DNA of 64,000 nucleotides from JAHFTY01 sp964584785. Its GTDB lineage: Bacteria; Acidobacteriota; Terriglobia; 20CM-2-55-15. The notes under the pieces were generated by a model. That model was not told the origin of the DNA and did not search any database. It saw only the letters and a list, made by a program, of their open reading frames with translations. Positions 9,387-17,767 of this stretch are shown piece by piece. Within the stretch, counting starts at the first letter, position 1. Each line of letters begins with the position of its first letter. Made by a program: the position numbers and the translations under genes. The DNA lies in contig CAZPBY010000001.1 in NCBI GenBank assembly GCA_964584785.1, forward strand, positions 180,930-244,929, in the 5' to 3' direction.

Positions 9387-9499
9387 CGTGTCTTCTCGAT
9401 GGCACCGTGCTGGTAGCCCTGAGTATTGATTCGCACAGTCGTCATTCCCGCGTCCATGCGACTTTCCTCAATGACTGTCCATGGATTGGATTCAATTGA
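9383..9499 (+). pseudogene. remnant of a VapC PIN-domain toxin
   Basis: The frame starting at 9383 reads CLLDGTVLVALSIDSH and then HSRVHATFLNDCPWIGF, which is the N-terminal strand-helix of PIN toxins (usual form CLLDVNVLVAL). It stops at TGA 9497-9499 after about 39 codons against the usual 130-140. Where a coupled pair would have ATGA there is ATAA (9383-9386), so the start codon is also lost. The conserved D of the LLD motif survives but the asparagine partner and the other acidic ligands are gone. Clearly non-functional. Confidence 0.6.
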
Positions 9500-9540
9500 T
9501 ATAAATATTATTGCCGTTCATCGAAGGTAGGAGGCGCCAC

Positions 9541-11952
9541 ATGGTGTCACGATTTGTCGGGCTTCTCTCGATGGCCTTGCTGATTTCATTTCCCAATCCC
9601 GGATTGTCCCAGAGTTCGACCTCCTATCAATACACATCGTTTGATGTTCCGGCTTCCGCCGGCATTAACACAAGACCGCAGGACATTAACGAACGTGGCG
9701 ATATCGTTGGCCGTTACGAAGACAAGAGCGGTGTCCCGCATGGGTTCCTGAGGAGCGCGAATGGAACCTTCACCGCGCCGATCGATTTCCCCGGGGCCGC
9801 GAACGGGACAGCCATTCGCGGCATCAATTTCGCGGGCGACATGGTGGGGAAGTTCTTCGACAGCTCGGGCCAGCAGCACGGATTCCTGCGGACTTCCACG
9901 CGCAGTGTGGCGTTCGATGTCCCGGCGTCTCTGGGAGCGGTGGCGGGTTCGACTCAACCGGACGGACTTAACGATGCAGACGAAATCGTCGGCGATTATC
10001 AGATCAATACGCCTATTCCAGGGTACGGAATCGTTCCGGTCGGGCATGGCTTCCTGAGAAGTCCGGACGGCAGCTTTCAGAGGGTTGATTTTCCAGGAGG
10101 GGATTCCACAACCGTGTCCGGGATTAACAACCTGCACGATATCGTCGGGTTCTACATCGTCCTTCACTCTGACGCCACGATCGAAATCCATGGATTCCTG
10201 AGGACGGCGGAGGGGACCTACAAGACGGTGGATGCTCCGGCTTCCACCGGCGCAACGGACACGGTACCGAACCGGATTAACGATCGACGGGAGATTGCCG
10301 GGTATTACGCCACACGCGCAATCACCGTAACGGAGTTGTTAACTCAATTGTTGCCCGGGGCGATACACGGGTTTGTCATGAGCGCCGGAAACTTCACAAC
10401 GTTAGATTATCCCGGCGTCAGTGGATATTCGGCGACGTTCAGCATCAACAGCTCAGGAGTGGTCGTTGGAGACCACGGTGACGCCGGCACGGAACACGGT
10501 TACATTGCGACGACGGTTGCCGTGCCTCATTCAACGGCGCAGACTTCGGTCCCCGCCGGTGGAGTGTCGACGAGTTACACCAGCGGAAGCGGGACGGCAA
10601 CCCAGTCGGGATATGCTTCCGCATCGATAGGCTCAGGCCTCACCCCTTATGCCACAGCTGTGTTTTCGGTCTCTCAGAACGGACTCATCGTCAGTGAAGC
10701 CGGCGTGCCGGCCGCGCCTCCCACCACCTCGGCGCGCATCTTCATTGATTTTCATCGGGAGACCAGCGGAAATGCGGGAGCGGCCTCCGTCACGATCAAC
10801 ACCGGACTCGCCATTGTGAACGCAGGCACCGGCGCAGCCACCGTTACCTACACGCTGCGCAACATATCGGGCCAAACGTTATCGACTGCAGCGGGTGTCC
10901 TTCCGGCGGCGGCGCATACGGCGAGGTTTATCGATCAGCTTGAGGAACTCGCCCCCGCCTTTCGCCTTCCGGCGGATTTTGCAACCAATAACCGGTTTGG
11001 GACCCTGGAACTGACAAGCACTCAGCCGCTGTCCATACTCGCCCTGCGCCTGACGGCTAATCAGAGAAACGACATTCTCCTCACGAGCACACCCGTCACG
11101 GATCTTACGGCCTCCACTCCAACGACTCCGGCTTACTTCCCGCAGCTGGCGGACGGCGGAGGCTATACCACCTCCCTCGTTCTGATGAATACGTCGACTG
11201 TAGCCGAGTCCGGAAAACTGCTGTTGTTCGACGATGGCGGAATGCCCCTGACCGTACACCAGCAGGGCGGCGCTTCGGCCGCTTCATTCGAGTACAGCAT
11301 CCCTCCCGCAGGCGTTTTTGTTTTCGCAACCGACGGTTCGCCGTCGAATGCGAATACCGGATGGGCACAACTCCTGCCGTCAAACGGGCCGACACCCGCA
11401 GGATCGGGTATCTTTCGTCTGACGAACGCTGCCGGCACGGTCGTAACGGAATCCGGAGTTCCAGCGACGTATCCAACCACACATGCCCGCATTTATGTGG
11501 ACACCACCGCGGGACATGACACCGGACTCGCATTGGGGAATCCCGCAGTATCCGGTTTGACGGCGACGCTCGTCGCTTTCGATACATCGGGAACCGGAAC
11601 GGTGGGCAATGGAAGCATCAACCTTGTCCCGAATGGCCATACCGGAAAATTCGCCGGGCAGTTCGTTTCCGGCCTGCCGGAGAATTTCACCGGCATTCTG
11701 GACATATCCTCGCCCCAGCCTTTTGCAGCTCTGACGCTGCGCTCACTCGTGAACAGCCGCTCTGATTTTCTGATGACGACTTTTCCCATCGCCGATCTGA
11801 CTCGCCCCGCACCTTCGCCGATTGTGTTTCCGCAAATTGCCGACGGCGGACCCTACGTCACACAGTTCATCCTGATCAGTTCCGGAGGGCCGGTCACTGC
11901 CACCATCGGTTTCTTCGACGATTCCGGCAGACCGCTCGGCGTGGGCCAGTGA
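9541..11952 (+). CDS. secreted HAF-repeat protein with C-terminal SEAGVPA/FPQIADGGGY module
   Basis: An 803-residue exported protein. Residues 1-24 are a signal peptide (ending PGLSQ). About residues 30-330 hold HAF-type repeats, each with HGFLRS or HGFLRT and an INERGDIVG-like core, a predicted propeller. From about 345 to the end lies a beta-rich module made of two related halves, each with a GVPA..PTT.AR strand, an ALxLR..N.R.D segment and a FPQ(I/L)ADGG. strand. The same module ends the cyclophilin fusion at 41232-43529. AGGAGG at 9529-9534 fixes the ATG at 9541. No anchor motif is visible, so it may be released or held by partners. Function unknown. Confidence 0.75.
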   Translation: MVSRFVGLLSMALLISFPNPGLSQSSTSYQYTSFDVPASAGINTRPQDINERGDIVGRYEDKSGVPHGFLRSANGTFTAPIDFPGAANGTAIRGINFAGDMVGKFFDSSGQQHGFLRTSTRSVAFDVPASLGAVAGSTQPDGLNDADEIVGDYQINTPIPGYGIVPVGHGFLRSPDGSFQRVDFPGGDSTTVSGINNLHDIVGFYIVLHSDATIEIHGFLRTAEGTYKTVDAPASTGATDTVPNRINDRREIAGYYATRAITVTELLTQLLPGAIHGFVMSAGNFTTLDYPGVSGYSATFSINSSGVVVGDHGDAGTEHGYIATTVAVPHSTAQTSVPAGGVSTSYTSGSGTATQSGYASASIGSGLTPYATAVFSVSQNGLIVSEAGVPAAPPTTSARIFIDFHRETSGNAGAASVTINTGLAIVNAGTGAATVTYTLRNISGQTLSTAAGVLPAAAHTARFIDQLEELAPAFRLPADFATNNRFGTLELTSTQPLSILALRLTANQRNDILLTSTPVTDLTASTPTTPAYFPQLADGGGYTTSLVLMNTSTVAESGKLLLFDDGGMPLTVHQQGGASAASFEYSIPPAGVFVFATDGSPSNANTGWAQLLPSNGPTPAGSGIFRLTNAAGTVVTESGVPATYPTTHARIYVDTTAGHDTGLALGNPAVSGLTATLVAFDTSGTGTVGNGSINLVPNGHTGKFAGQFVSGLPENFTGILDISSPQPFAALTLRSLVNSRSDFLMTTFPIADLTRPAPSPIVFPQIADGGPYVTQFILISSGGPVTATIGFFDDSGRPLGVGQ

Positions 11953-12040
11953 AACGAGCGAGCAGCTCAGGTTTGTTTAAACCCGAGGGTAGAGAAAGTC
12001 GATCCGATCACGCCAGCTTGTTAGTCGTGTGACAAGGTCA

Positions 12041-12592
12041 TTAATCGGGCAAAAACTTGTCCATCCATCGGCGAACCTGTACGAAAGCGTCGAGCATTTG
12101 TGCATACGTAAAATTCGCGTTACGACCGCTCGGGTTTGGCAGCACGAACACGCTTGCACCATGAATGGTGATGGGCTGGAGCCCAACTCTCCGGACGGGC
12201 GGCGCGCAGTCCAGCACAGGCAGAATTGCGCGATACAGAGTGACGCCGACGAATGCCACTGCTTTCGGCCGGTATCGGCGGAGTTTGCGATCCAGAGTGC
12301 TCCAGGAGGCGGCGTACTCTTCCGCTCGCAGATCACCGATTCCCGGACTCGGCCGCGCAATCAGATTCGTAATCCCGAGGCCCCATTCAGGCAATCGAAC
12401 GTCATCCTCGTACGTCAGCAATTTCGGCGTCAGCCGGGAATCGCTCAGCAGTTTCCAGAATCGGTTGGAATAGCCCGCGAAATGATGTCCGGTGAGGACC
12501 GATCGTACTCCCGGGTTGATCCCGACAAACAGAAGCCGCACACCGGGCCGGATGCGATCGCGCAGGCGCAGTTGAGACCAATCGGGCTCCAT
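12041..12592 (-). CDS. mug: G/U mismatch-specific uracil-DNA glycosylase (Mug/TDG family)
   Basis: A 183-residue protein with both signature motifs of the Mug/TDG branch of the uracil-DNA glycosylase superfamily: GINPG at 24-28, whose Asn activates water in E. coli Mug, and NPSGRNA at about 153-159, the intercalation loop. SNRFWKLLSDS after the first motif is also typical. It removes uracil or thymine-derived damage from G:U or G:T mismatches to start base excision repair in the cytoplasm. Length matches E. coli Mug (about 168) with a short C-terminal extension. Divergent from the M61 peptidase gene by 67 bases. Confidence 0.9.
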   Translation of the reverse strand: MEPDWSQLRLRDRIRPGVRLLFVGINPGVRSVLTGHHFAGYSNRFWKLLSDSRLTPKLLTYEDDVRLPEWGLGITNLIARPSPGIGDLRAEEYAASWSTLDRKLRRYRPKAVAFVGVTLYRAILPVLDCAPPVRRVGLQPITIHGASVFVLPNPSGRNANFTYAQMLDAFVQVRRWMDKFLPD

Positions 12593-12659
12593 GATGGAAA
12601 CTTATCAACATACGATGCTGAATCCATCCGAGATTGCGTAAGATTGTCGCGGAGGTCGC

Positions 12660-14225
12660 ATGTTCGAAAGCCGCCGGACGCACTTATTTGCCGCGGTCCT
12701 CTGGATCGCATCTGCTTTTGTCGCCCCTCAAGCGCACTTCGCGCAGGCTCGGAAGCTCGACCCGTTGATCTACACGATTCGATTTCCGGAGCCCGCTTCG
12801 AAGAGTTTTAACGTCGAGGTTCAGGTTCCAACGGACAAACGGGTTTCGGTGGACCTCATGATGGCCATCTGGTCACCCGGTTTCTACGGCATCCAGAACT
12901 ACGCGGATCGAGTGAGCGGCTTCACGGCCAAAGCTCCGGATGGAACCCTACTCGACGTGGAGAAGCCGAAGCCCAGTCGTTGGACGGTGAAGACCGGCGG
13001 ACGTCCGGCGTTCAACGTTTCGTACACGGTCGCCGCGCCGAGGGCCAGCAATCTTTCGAATGGAGTCAGCGAAACTTACGCGGTGATCATTGGTCCTTCG
13101 ACGTACATCACGCTCGTCGAGCAGGCACATCGTCCTGTCGAGGTCCGGTTGGATTTGCCAGGCGGCTGGAAAGGTTCAATGACCTCGCTGGCCCCGTCAG
13201 CGGACGGCAAGGCGAATCATTACGCCGCTCCGGATTACGACATTCTGGCGGATTCGCCGATCCTTGCCGGCGCAGAAATATCGATCACTCCGTTTACGGT
13301 GGGCGGCATCCAGCACTACTGGACGTACCTGCAAAACGCCGAGTGGACGGGGGATCAAGTTGCCACGGCGATCACGCCGCTCATTGAGGAACACATTCGC
13401 TTCTGGGGCTCGCTGCCCTACAAGCGATACGCGTTTCTGGATATCAACACCACCAGCGGAGGAGGATCCGGCGTCGAGCATCTGAATTCGGTTGCGATCA
13501 CCGGTGGAGGGAAAGAGCCGGCCTCACAGGAAGCGCGGTTTCGAAATGCCGCATTCATCAGTCACGAATACTTTCACGCGATGAATGTGAAGCGCCTCCG
13601 TCCCATTGAACTCGGACCCTTCGATTACGAGAATGCGCCCGTGACCACGGGGCTTTGGGTGGCTGAGGGTTTGACATCCTATTTCGGCGACCTGCTCGCG
13701 GCGCGTTCCGGTATGGGATCCGCGCAGGATTACCTCGACCTGGAATCGAAACACATCACCGACCTTCAAACAAAGCAGCCCGGACGTTTGATACAGACTC
13801 TCGAGCAGTCATCATCACAGATGTTCGAGCGGATTCCACCCGACAAGAAGGTCGATTACTACGTCAAAGGACCCGTCGCCGGACTTGTTCTGGATGCGCA
13901 TATTCGAAAGCTGACCAACGGCAGGAAAAGTATGGACGATGTGATCCGTCTCGAATATGAGCGTTATTCCGGAGCTCACGGCTACACCGCGGACCAGTTC
14001 AATAAGACCGTTTCGGATGCTGCCGGCGTCGATGTGAGCGGTCTACTCCACAAGCTGATCGCGACCACTGAAGAGGTGGACTACACCGAAATACTCGAGT
14101 GGTTTGGCCTGCGATTCATGACCGGTAATCCGGACAAAGCGTGGACGCTCGAGGTGCGGCCGGATGCCACTGCTGCGCAGAAAGAACACTTCGCCGCACT
14201 CATGGCGCATTCCCGCTCAAAGTAA
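12660..14225 (+). CDS. secreted M61-family (glycyl aminopeptidase-like) metallopeptidase
   Basis: A 521-residue exported peptidase. After a signal peptide (1-29, ...HFAQA) comes the M61 N-terminal beta domain, then the catalytic domain with zinc site HEYFH at 302-306 followed by MNVKRLRP, and the third ligand Glu in AEGLTSYFGDL at about 336. These are the hallmarks of family M61. Most members end in a PDZ domain; here the region after 470 is short (EILEWFGLRFM) and the PDZ fold looks truncated. GGAGG lies four bases before the ATG. Likely a periplasmic aminopeptidase active on small N-terminal residues. Confidence 0.88.
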   Translation: MFESRRTHLFAAVLWIASAFVAPQAHFAQARKLDPLIYTIRFPEPASKSFNVEVQVPTDKRVSVDLMMAIWSPGFYGIQNYADRVSGFTAKAPDGTLLDVEKPKPSRWTVKTGGRPAFNVSYTVAAPRASNLSNGVSETYAVIIGPSTYITLVEQAHRPVEVRLDLPGGWKGSMTSLAPSADGKANHYAAPDYDILADSPILAGAEISITPFTVGGIQHYWTYLQNAEWTGDQVATAITPLIEEHIRFWGSLPYKRYAFLDINTTSGGGSGVEHLNSVAITGGGKEPASQEARFRNAAFISHEYFHAMNVKRLRPIELGPFDYENAPVTTGLWVAEGLTSYFGDLLAARSGMGSAQDYLDLESKHITDLQTKQPGRLIQTLEQSSSQMFERIPPDKKVDYYVKGPVAGLVLDAHIRKLTNGRKSMDDVIRLEYERYSGAHGYTADQFNKTVSDAAGVDVSGLLHKLIATTEEVDYTEILEWFGLRFMTGNPDKAWTLEVRPDATAAQKEHFAALMAHSRSK

Positions 14226-14253
14226 CATTCGCGTATGCAGAACGTTGAGATGA

Positions 14254-15345
14254 TCATCCGCAGGAATCCATGTTCTCGAACTGTCCGATATTTAATGTCC
14301 ATCCGACTTTGCCGTCCTTCGTTCGTAACTGAACCCACCATTCGTTCAAGAACTTCTTCTGCGGTCGCAGCCTGGTGAGCCAACACGGGTCTGTGCCGTC
14401 CTTTGCCGCATTAGCCTGACAGTTTTCGGTAGTTTGAGAAGCCAGGCCATCATCTGCTCCAATGTCCGGACTGAGCCTGCCTTGGTACCAGTAGTTCGTG
14501 TATCCCTCGCCGCGGTAGTCGAGAAAGAAAATCACGTCGCCTGCCTTCAACATTCCGTTGTCGGCAAGAACGGCATACGGCTCCGGCTCCACGTGGACTT
14601 CACCGGTCAATGCTCGAATCGAGGTGCCTGCCGGGATTTCGGCAATGATCTTTTCAGATCCGATGGACTCACGCAATTGCACGGCAGACTTGGTCTTCCA
14701 CTCGCGATACGTACAGCACTCAAACGGGCAGGCACCTTTGCTGATGTACGGATTGGCGGGAAGCTCGTTCGGATTCATGGCGGCCAGTTGTTCTTCGGCG
14801 AGCTTTATACTTCGTTGCACCTCGTCTTCGCGCTTCCTGTATTCGATGCCGATCGCGCTTTGGGTGAATTCATCGGACGTTCTGAAAGCAGCATCCGCTT
14901 CGGACAACAACGAGTGCGGCAACGGAAACCCTCGCGATTTCATCTCATCGAGGACCTTCACTGCGTCCGCATACCGATGGCCGTTGACGAGAGCCGTGAA
15001 TAAGGTCTGCCATCGGTACGGCACGGAACACCCGCCTCGAACATCCTGCTTCGCGGCTTCGATCAGCGGCTCCCATTGCGAGTCCGAGCGCAGTTCTTCT
15101 TTCTGATTTCCCGTGATGGTCGCTGGGGAAAGTCGATCGGACAAAAGACAGGGGCCGCCCAGATCGAAGCGTGCGGGCGCTGATTCGGGAGGCGAGGACA
15201 CCGGCGCCGGTTGTGGAGCCTGTGAAACCGCCGTGGAATTCGGCGGTCCGGCTGGCCTGTCTGGAGACTTCGCGCACGCCGTCATGACGAGGAACAGACA
15301 CAAGAGGACGACACATTTGAACGACGATTCATACACCGGGCGCAT
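14254..15345 (-). CDS. lipoprotein with C-terminal SH3-like segment, unknown function
   Basis: A 363-residue lipoprotein: MRPVYESSFKCVVLLC then lipobox LVMTAC with acylated Cys24. A proline/serine-rich linker follows, then a helical region (about 80-200), a cluster CPFECCTYREW with three Cys, and a C-terminal segment (DGKVGWTLN) resembling a bacterial SH3-like domain. I chose ATG 15345; the frame stays open 38 codons further upstream only because it runs into the palindromic element at 15423-15512, which encodes nonsense there. No clear Shine-Dalgarno. Convergent with the M61 gene at 28 bases. Role unknown, perhaps envelope maintenance. Confidence 0.65.
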   Translation of the reverse strand: MRPVYESSFKCVVLLCLFLVMTACAKSPDRPAGPPNSTAVSQAPQPAPVSSPPESAPARFDLGGPCLLSDRLSPATITGNQKEELRSDSQWEPLIEAAKQDVRGGCSVPYRWQTLFTALVNGHRYADAVKVLDEMKSRGFPLPHSLLSEADAAFRTSDEFTQSAIGIEYRKREDEVQRSIKLAEEQLAAMNPNELPANPYISKGACPFECCTYREWKTKSAVQLRESIGSEKIIAEIPAGTSIRALTGEVHVEPEPYAVLADNGMLKAGDVIFFLDYRGEGYTNYWYQGRLSPDIGADDGLASQTTENCQANAAKDGTDPCWLTRLRPQKKFLNEWWVQLRTKDGKVGWTLNIGQFENMDSCG

Positions 15346-15660
15346 GGAATTCAATCTACACCACGACGTTCCCGCGCGCACTAGTGTGGCGTCCCGCCTG
15401 ATTCTTGACAACTCATCCACGATGCCCCACTCGCTTCGCTCGGGTACTGTGGGCTGCACCGGTCACACTGGAGCGAGCGACAGAAGAGTACCCGAGCGAA
15501 GCGAGTGGGGCACCAACAATTCGCCGAGTCAACGGCCGAGCTGGCAACATCCCGGCTTTTGAACTTCAGGATGGACTCGGCCGATACTTGTTCCTTATCC
15601 TCCTGATCGAGGTGCACCGCCAGTGTCCGAGCTTACTGCAGGCCGGCATGGCGGCTCTAA
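15346..15660. other. intergenic region holding a long inverted repeat
   Basis: This 315-base gap between the divergent lipoprotein and Lon-N genes contains palindromic element copy A1 (15423-15512). Nothing else recognisable is present; both promoters must lie here. Confidence 0.6.
15423..15512. repeat. dispersed palindromic element, family A copy 1 (inverted arm order)
   Basis: Perfect 26-bp arms 15423-15448 and 15487-15512 around a 38-base loop. The arm carries the family core CCCACTCGCTTCGCTCGGG. Unlike copies A2-A4 the arms point the other way, with the GTACT ends facing the loop. It lies between divergent genes. Confidence 0.85.
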
Positions 15661-16332
15661 ATGGATATTCCGCTTTTTCCTCTTCCAAATCTCGTCTTGT
15701 TTCCGAACGTCATCCTGCCGCTCCACATCTTCGAAGAGCGCTACAAGGAAATGATCAACACCTGCATGCAGAACAGCGCCGTTTTTGGTCTCGTGCTGCT
15801 GCGCGACGGAGCTGAAGAATCGGAGGAAACCATCCATCGCGCCGGGACGACCGCGCGGGTGATCGAAGCCGAACGGCTGGCGGATGGACGGATGAACATT
15901 CTCTGCCGGGCGGAAGATCGTTTCCGTATTCTCCACTTCGTGGGTCAACTGCCTTACTGGAAGGGGACGGTCGAGGTCTTCGAAGACGCGCCCGCGAGCG
16001 AGGCCGTGCTGACGCCGCTCGTCGAAGAAGTGAAGAGCTTGTACAAACGGGCATTCGAACTCAGCGTGCGATTGAACGCGGTCAAACCCGGAGACCTTCA
16101 ATTGCCGGATTCGCCCGCGGATTTGTCCTTCATGATCGCGTATGCCCTCGACATCGATCCGGAAGAGAAGCAGAAGCTGCTGGAAATGCGTTCAACCGAG
16201 GAACGCCTCCGCGCCCTTAGCCTCCACTCTGACGATGCGGTGCGTAAACTGGAACAACGACTCATTCACATGAAAATCGCATCCAAAGCCCGAGGCAACG
16301 GGGATCTCGGCCTGCCGAAATCGGGCGCATGA
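15661..16332 (+). CDS. stand-alone Lon N-terminal (LAN/PUA-like) domain protein
   Basis: A 223-residue protein opening IPLFPLPNLVLFPNVILPLH, the hallmark of the Lon protease N-terminal substrate-binding domain, followed by FEERYKEMI. The AAA+ and protease domains of Lon are absent, so it cannot degrade proteins itself. The C-terminal half (about 120-215) is helical. Such proteins are common and thought to bind unfolded or specific protein partners in the cytoplasm. Six bases separate it from the following membrane-protein gene, so they are probably co-transcribed. Confidence 0.88.
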   Translation: MDIPLFPLPNLVLFPNVILPLHIFEERYKEMINTCMQNSAVFGLVLLRDGAEESEETIHRAGTTARVIEAERLADGRMNILCRAEDRFRILHFVGQLPYWKGTVEVFEDAPASEAVLTPLVEEVKSLYKRAFELSVRLNAVKPGDLQLPDSPADLSFMIAYALDIDPEEKQKLLEMRSTEERLRALSLHSDDAVRKLEQRLIHMKIASKARGNGDLGLPKSGA

Positions 16333-16338
16333 GATGTC

Positions 16339-17289
16339 ATGCGCGTGAAGGAATCGTCATCCGATATTAGTCTTATCGAATTGCTTGTCGCCGACGGACG
16401 GCCGTTATTGTCTTTGACTGCGATCGGCCTGCTCGCATCGGGATTGTTTGCCATCTTTCTAGCCGCCCGCCGCGAATTTCTGCCTCACGATGTGGCGTAT
16501 CTCGGGATCGACGCGCGTCACCTTTGCGAGATCGCCGACTGTCGAGTTGTCGGTTTTATGTTTCACGACCGCGTTTCCTTTGGAGGCACGCTTATTGCGA
16601 TCGCCATTCTTTATCTCTGGCTTGCTGCGGATCCTCTCCAAAAGGGCGAACGATGGGCATGGAACGCGTTTGCGGCGAGCGGAACGGCAGGCTTCCTGAG
16701 CTTCCTCGCGTACCTCGGCTACGGATATCTGGACACGTGGCACGGAACGGCGACGCTCGCCCTGCTCCCTTGTTTCGTTGCCGGTCTCATACGTTCCTCA
16801 CGAATTGCGACAACGAGTCCGCAGCGTAGTGACGCCTTGAGCAAGGATGTATCCAGCCGGCTGCGTACCGGACGGCGTTTACTTCTGGCGACTTCGGCGG
16901 GATTGATGGCCGCCGGTCTCACCATTCTTGTTGTCGGCATGACCTCCGTTTTTGTACCGCAGGACCTGCGCTTCATGGGACTTCCTCGCGAAGGTATCGC
17001 GGCGATCAGTCCGCGATTGATTCCGCTCATTGCTCACGACCGCGCGGGCTTCGGCGGTGGGCTGGTATCGACGGGAATCCTGATCGCTTTCTGCGCATGG
17101 TACGGACCGATGACCCGCGCCTTCCGGCAGGCGATTTTCGCGGCCGGCTTGATCGGCTTCGGATGCGCGATCGGCGTGCATTACGTCGAGGGATATACCG
17201 ATTTGACGCACCTCGGGCCGGCGCTCATCGGCGGTATCGTGTTCATCGTTGGAGCTGTTTTGGAACAATCGGGAGAATCGTCGCAGTGA
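16339..17289 (+). CDS. integral membrane protein with internally duplicated halves, unknown function
   Basis: A 316-residue protein with about eight membrane helices in two related halves. Half one (about 20-155) has FLPHDVAYLG then FHDRVSFGGTL; half two (about 175-310) has FVPQDLRFMG then AHDRAGFGGGL. In each half a helix precedes F(L/V)P.D and another follows HDR..FGG.L. The shared polar motif suggests a duplicated binding site or channel element facing one side of the membrane. It follows the Lon-N gene by six bases. I recognise no characterised family. The gene runs into the 21-bp repeat array. Confidence 0.6.
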   Translation: MRVKESSSDISLIELLVADGRPLLSLTAIGLLASGLFAIFLAARREFLPHDVAYLGIDARHLCEIADCRVVGFMFHDRVSFGGTLIAIAILYLWLAADPLQKGERWAWNAFAASGTAGFLSFLAYLGYGYLDTWHGTATLALLPCFVAGLIRSSRIATTSPQRSDALSKDVSSRLRTGRRLLLATSAGLMAAGLTILVVGMTSVFVPQDLRFMGLPREGIAAISPRLIPLIAHDRAGFGGGLVSTGILIAFCAWYGPMTRAFRQAIFAAGLIGFGCAIGVHYVEGYTDLTHLGPALIGGIVFIVGAVLEQSGESSQ

Positions 17290-17293
17290 CCGG

Positions 17294-17650
17294 GAAGATT
17301 TTTTCCGGATCGAGAAAATCCCGTCCGCCACAGACAAGATTTTCGGTGCGATGCAAAAAATCCGATCCGCTTCGCATAATACCTTTTCCGCGGCGTCGAA
17401 GATGGCGGGCGTCACGGAGAAGACCTTGTCCGCCTGAATGAAACTCTTTGCATTGATGAAAATCGTTTTGGCCGGCTTACAGAATGTCTTTTCCGCCGGG
17501 CAAAAGAGCGTCGCCGTCACTCAAGAGATGCTTTCGTCCGGTTGTCTCCGCAACCTGGCGCTGGGACGCGATTTGCCACCGGCTGAAGAGATCTTTCCCG
17601 CGGCGGAAAAGATCTTTCCCATGGCGGACAAAAATCCTCGCCGCTTCGTA
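17294..17650 (+). repeat. 17-unit degenerate 21-bp tandem array encoding K-I-F-S-A-A-E heptads
   Basis: Read in one plus-strand frame, the 357 bases divide into 17 units of exactly 21 bases with no insertion or deletion. The best-preserved units read KIFGAMQ, NTFSAAS, NVFSAGQ, EIFPAAE and KIFPMAD, giving a consensus close to KIFSAAE. Units are degenerate at the DNA level. A TGA (17435-17437) interrupts the frame in unit 7 and is followed at once by ATG, so if translated there would be two products, the second running 17438-17758 (106 residues). No Shine-Dalgarno is clear. The opposite strand is also partly open. It lies between the membrane-protein and glycosyltransferase genes and fills most of a 478-base gap. 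Function unknown. Confidence 0.7.
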
Positions 17651-17767
17651 AGAGATTGCTTTGAGTATTCGTGCATTTTATTTGCGAATCCCGACTTTCG
17701 ATTTGCGGTAGATTGGACCTCGTTGTCGCCTGGTATCTCTGTAATTCTCGCGGAATAAACTTCCTCA

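Noticed and set aside
15346..15459. N-terminal extension of the lipoprotein gene
   Set aside because: The extra 38 codons arise from the palindromic element and precede an otherwise perfect lipoprotein signal peptide.
17435..17437. TGA inside the 21-bp array as a selenocysteine codon
   Set aside because: No Cys is expected at this heptad position, no GGU-loop hairpin follows, and an ATG comes immediately after it.
17294..17650. CRISPR array
   Set aside because: Units are contiguous 21-mers without spacers and no cas genes are nearby.
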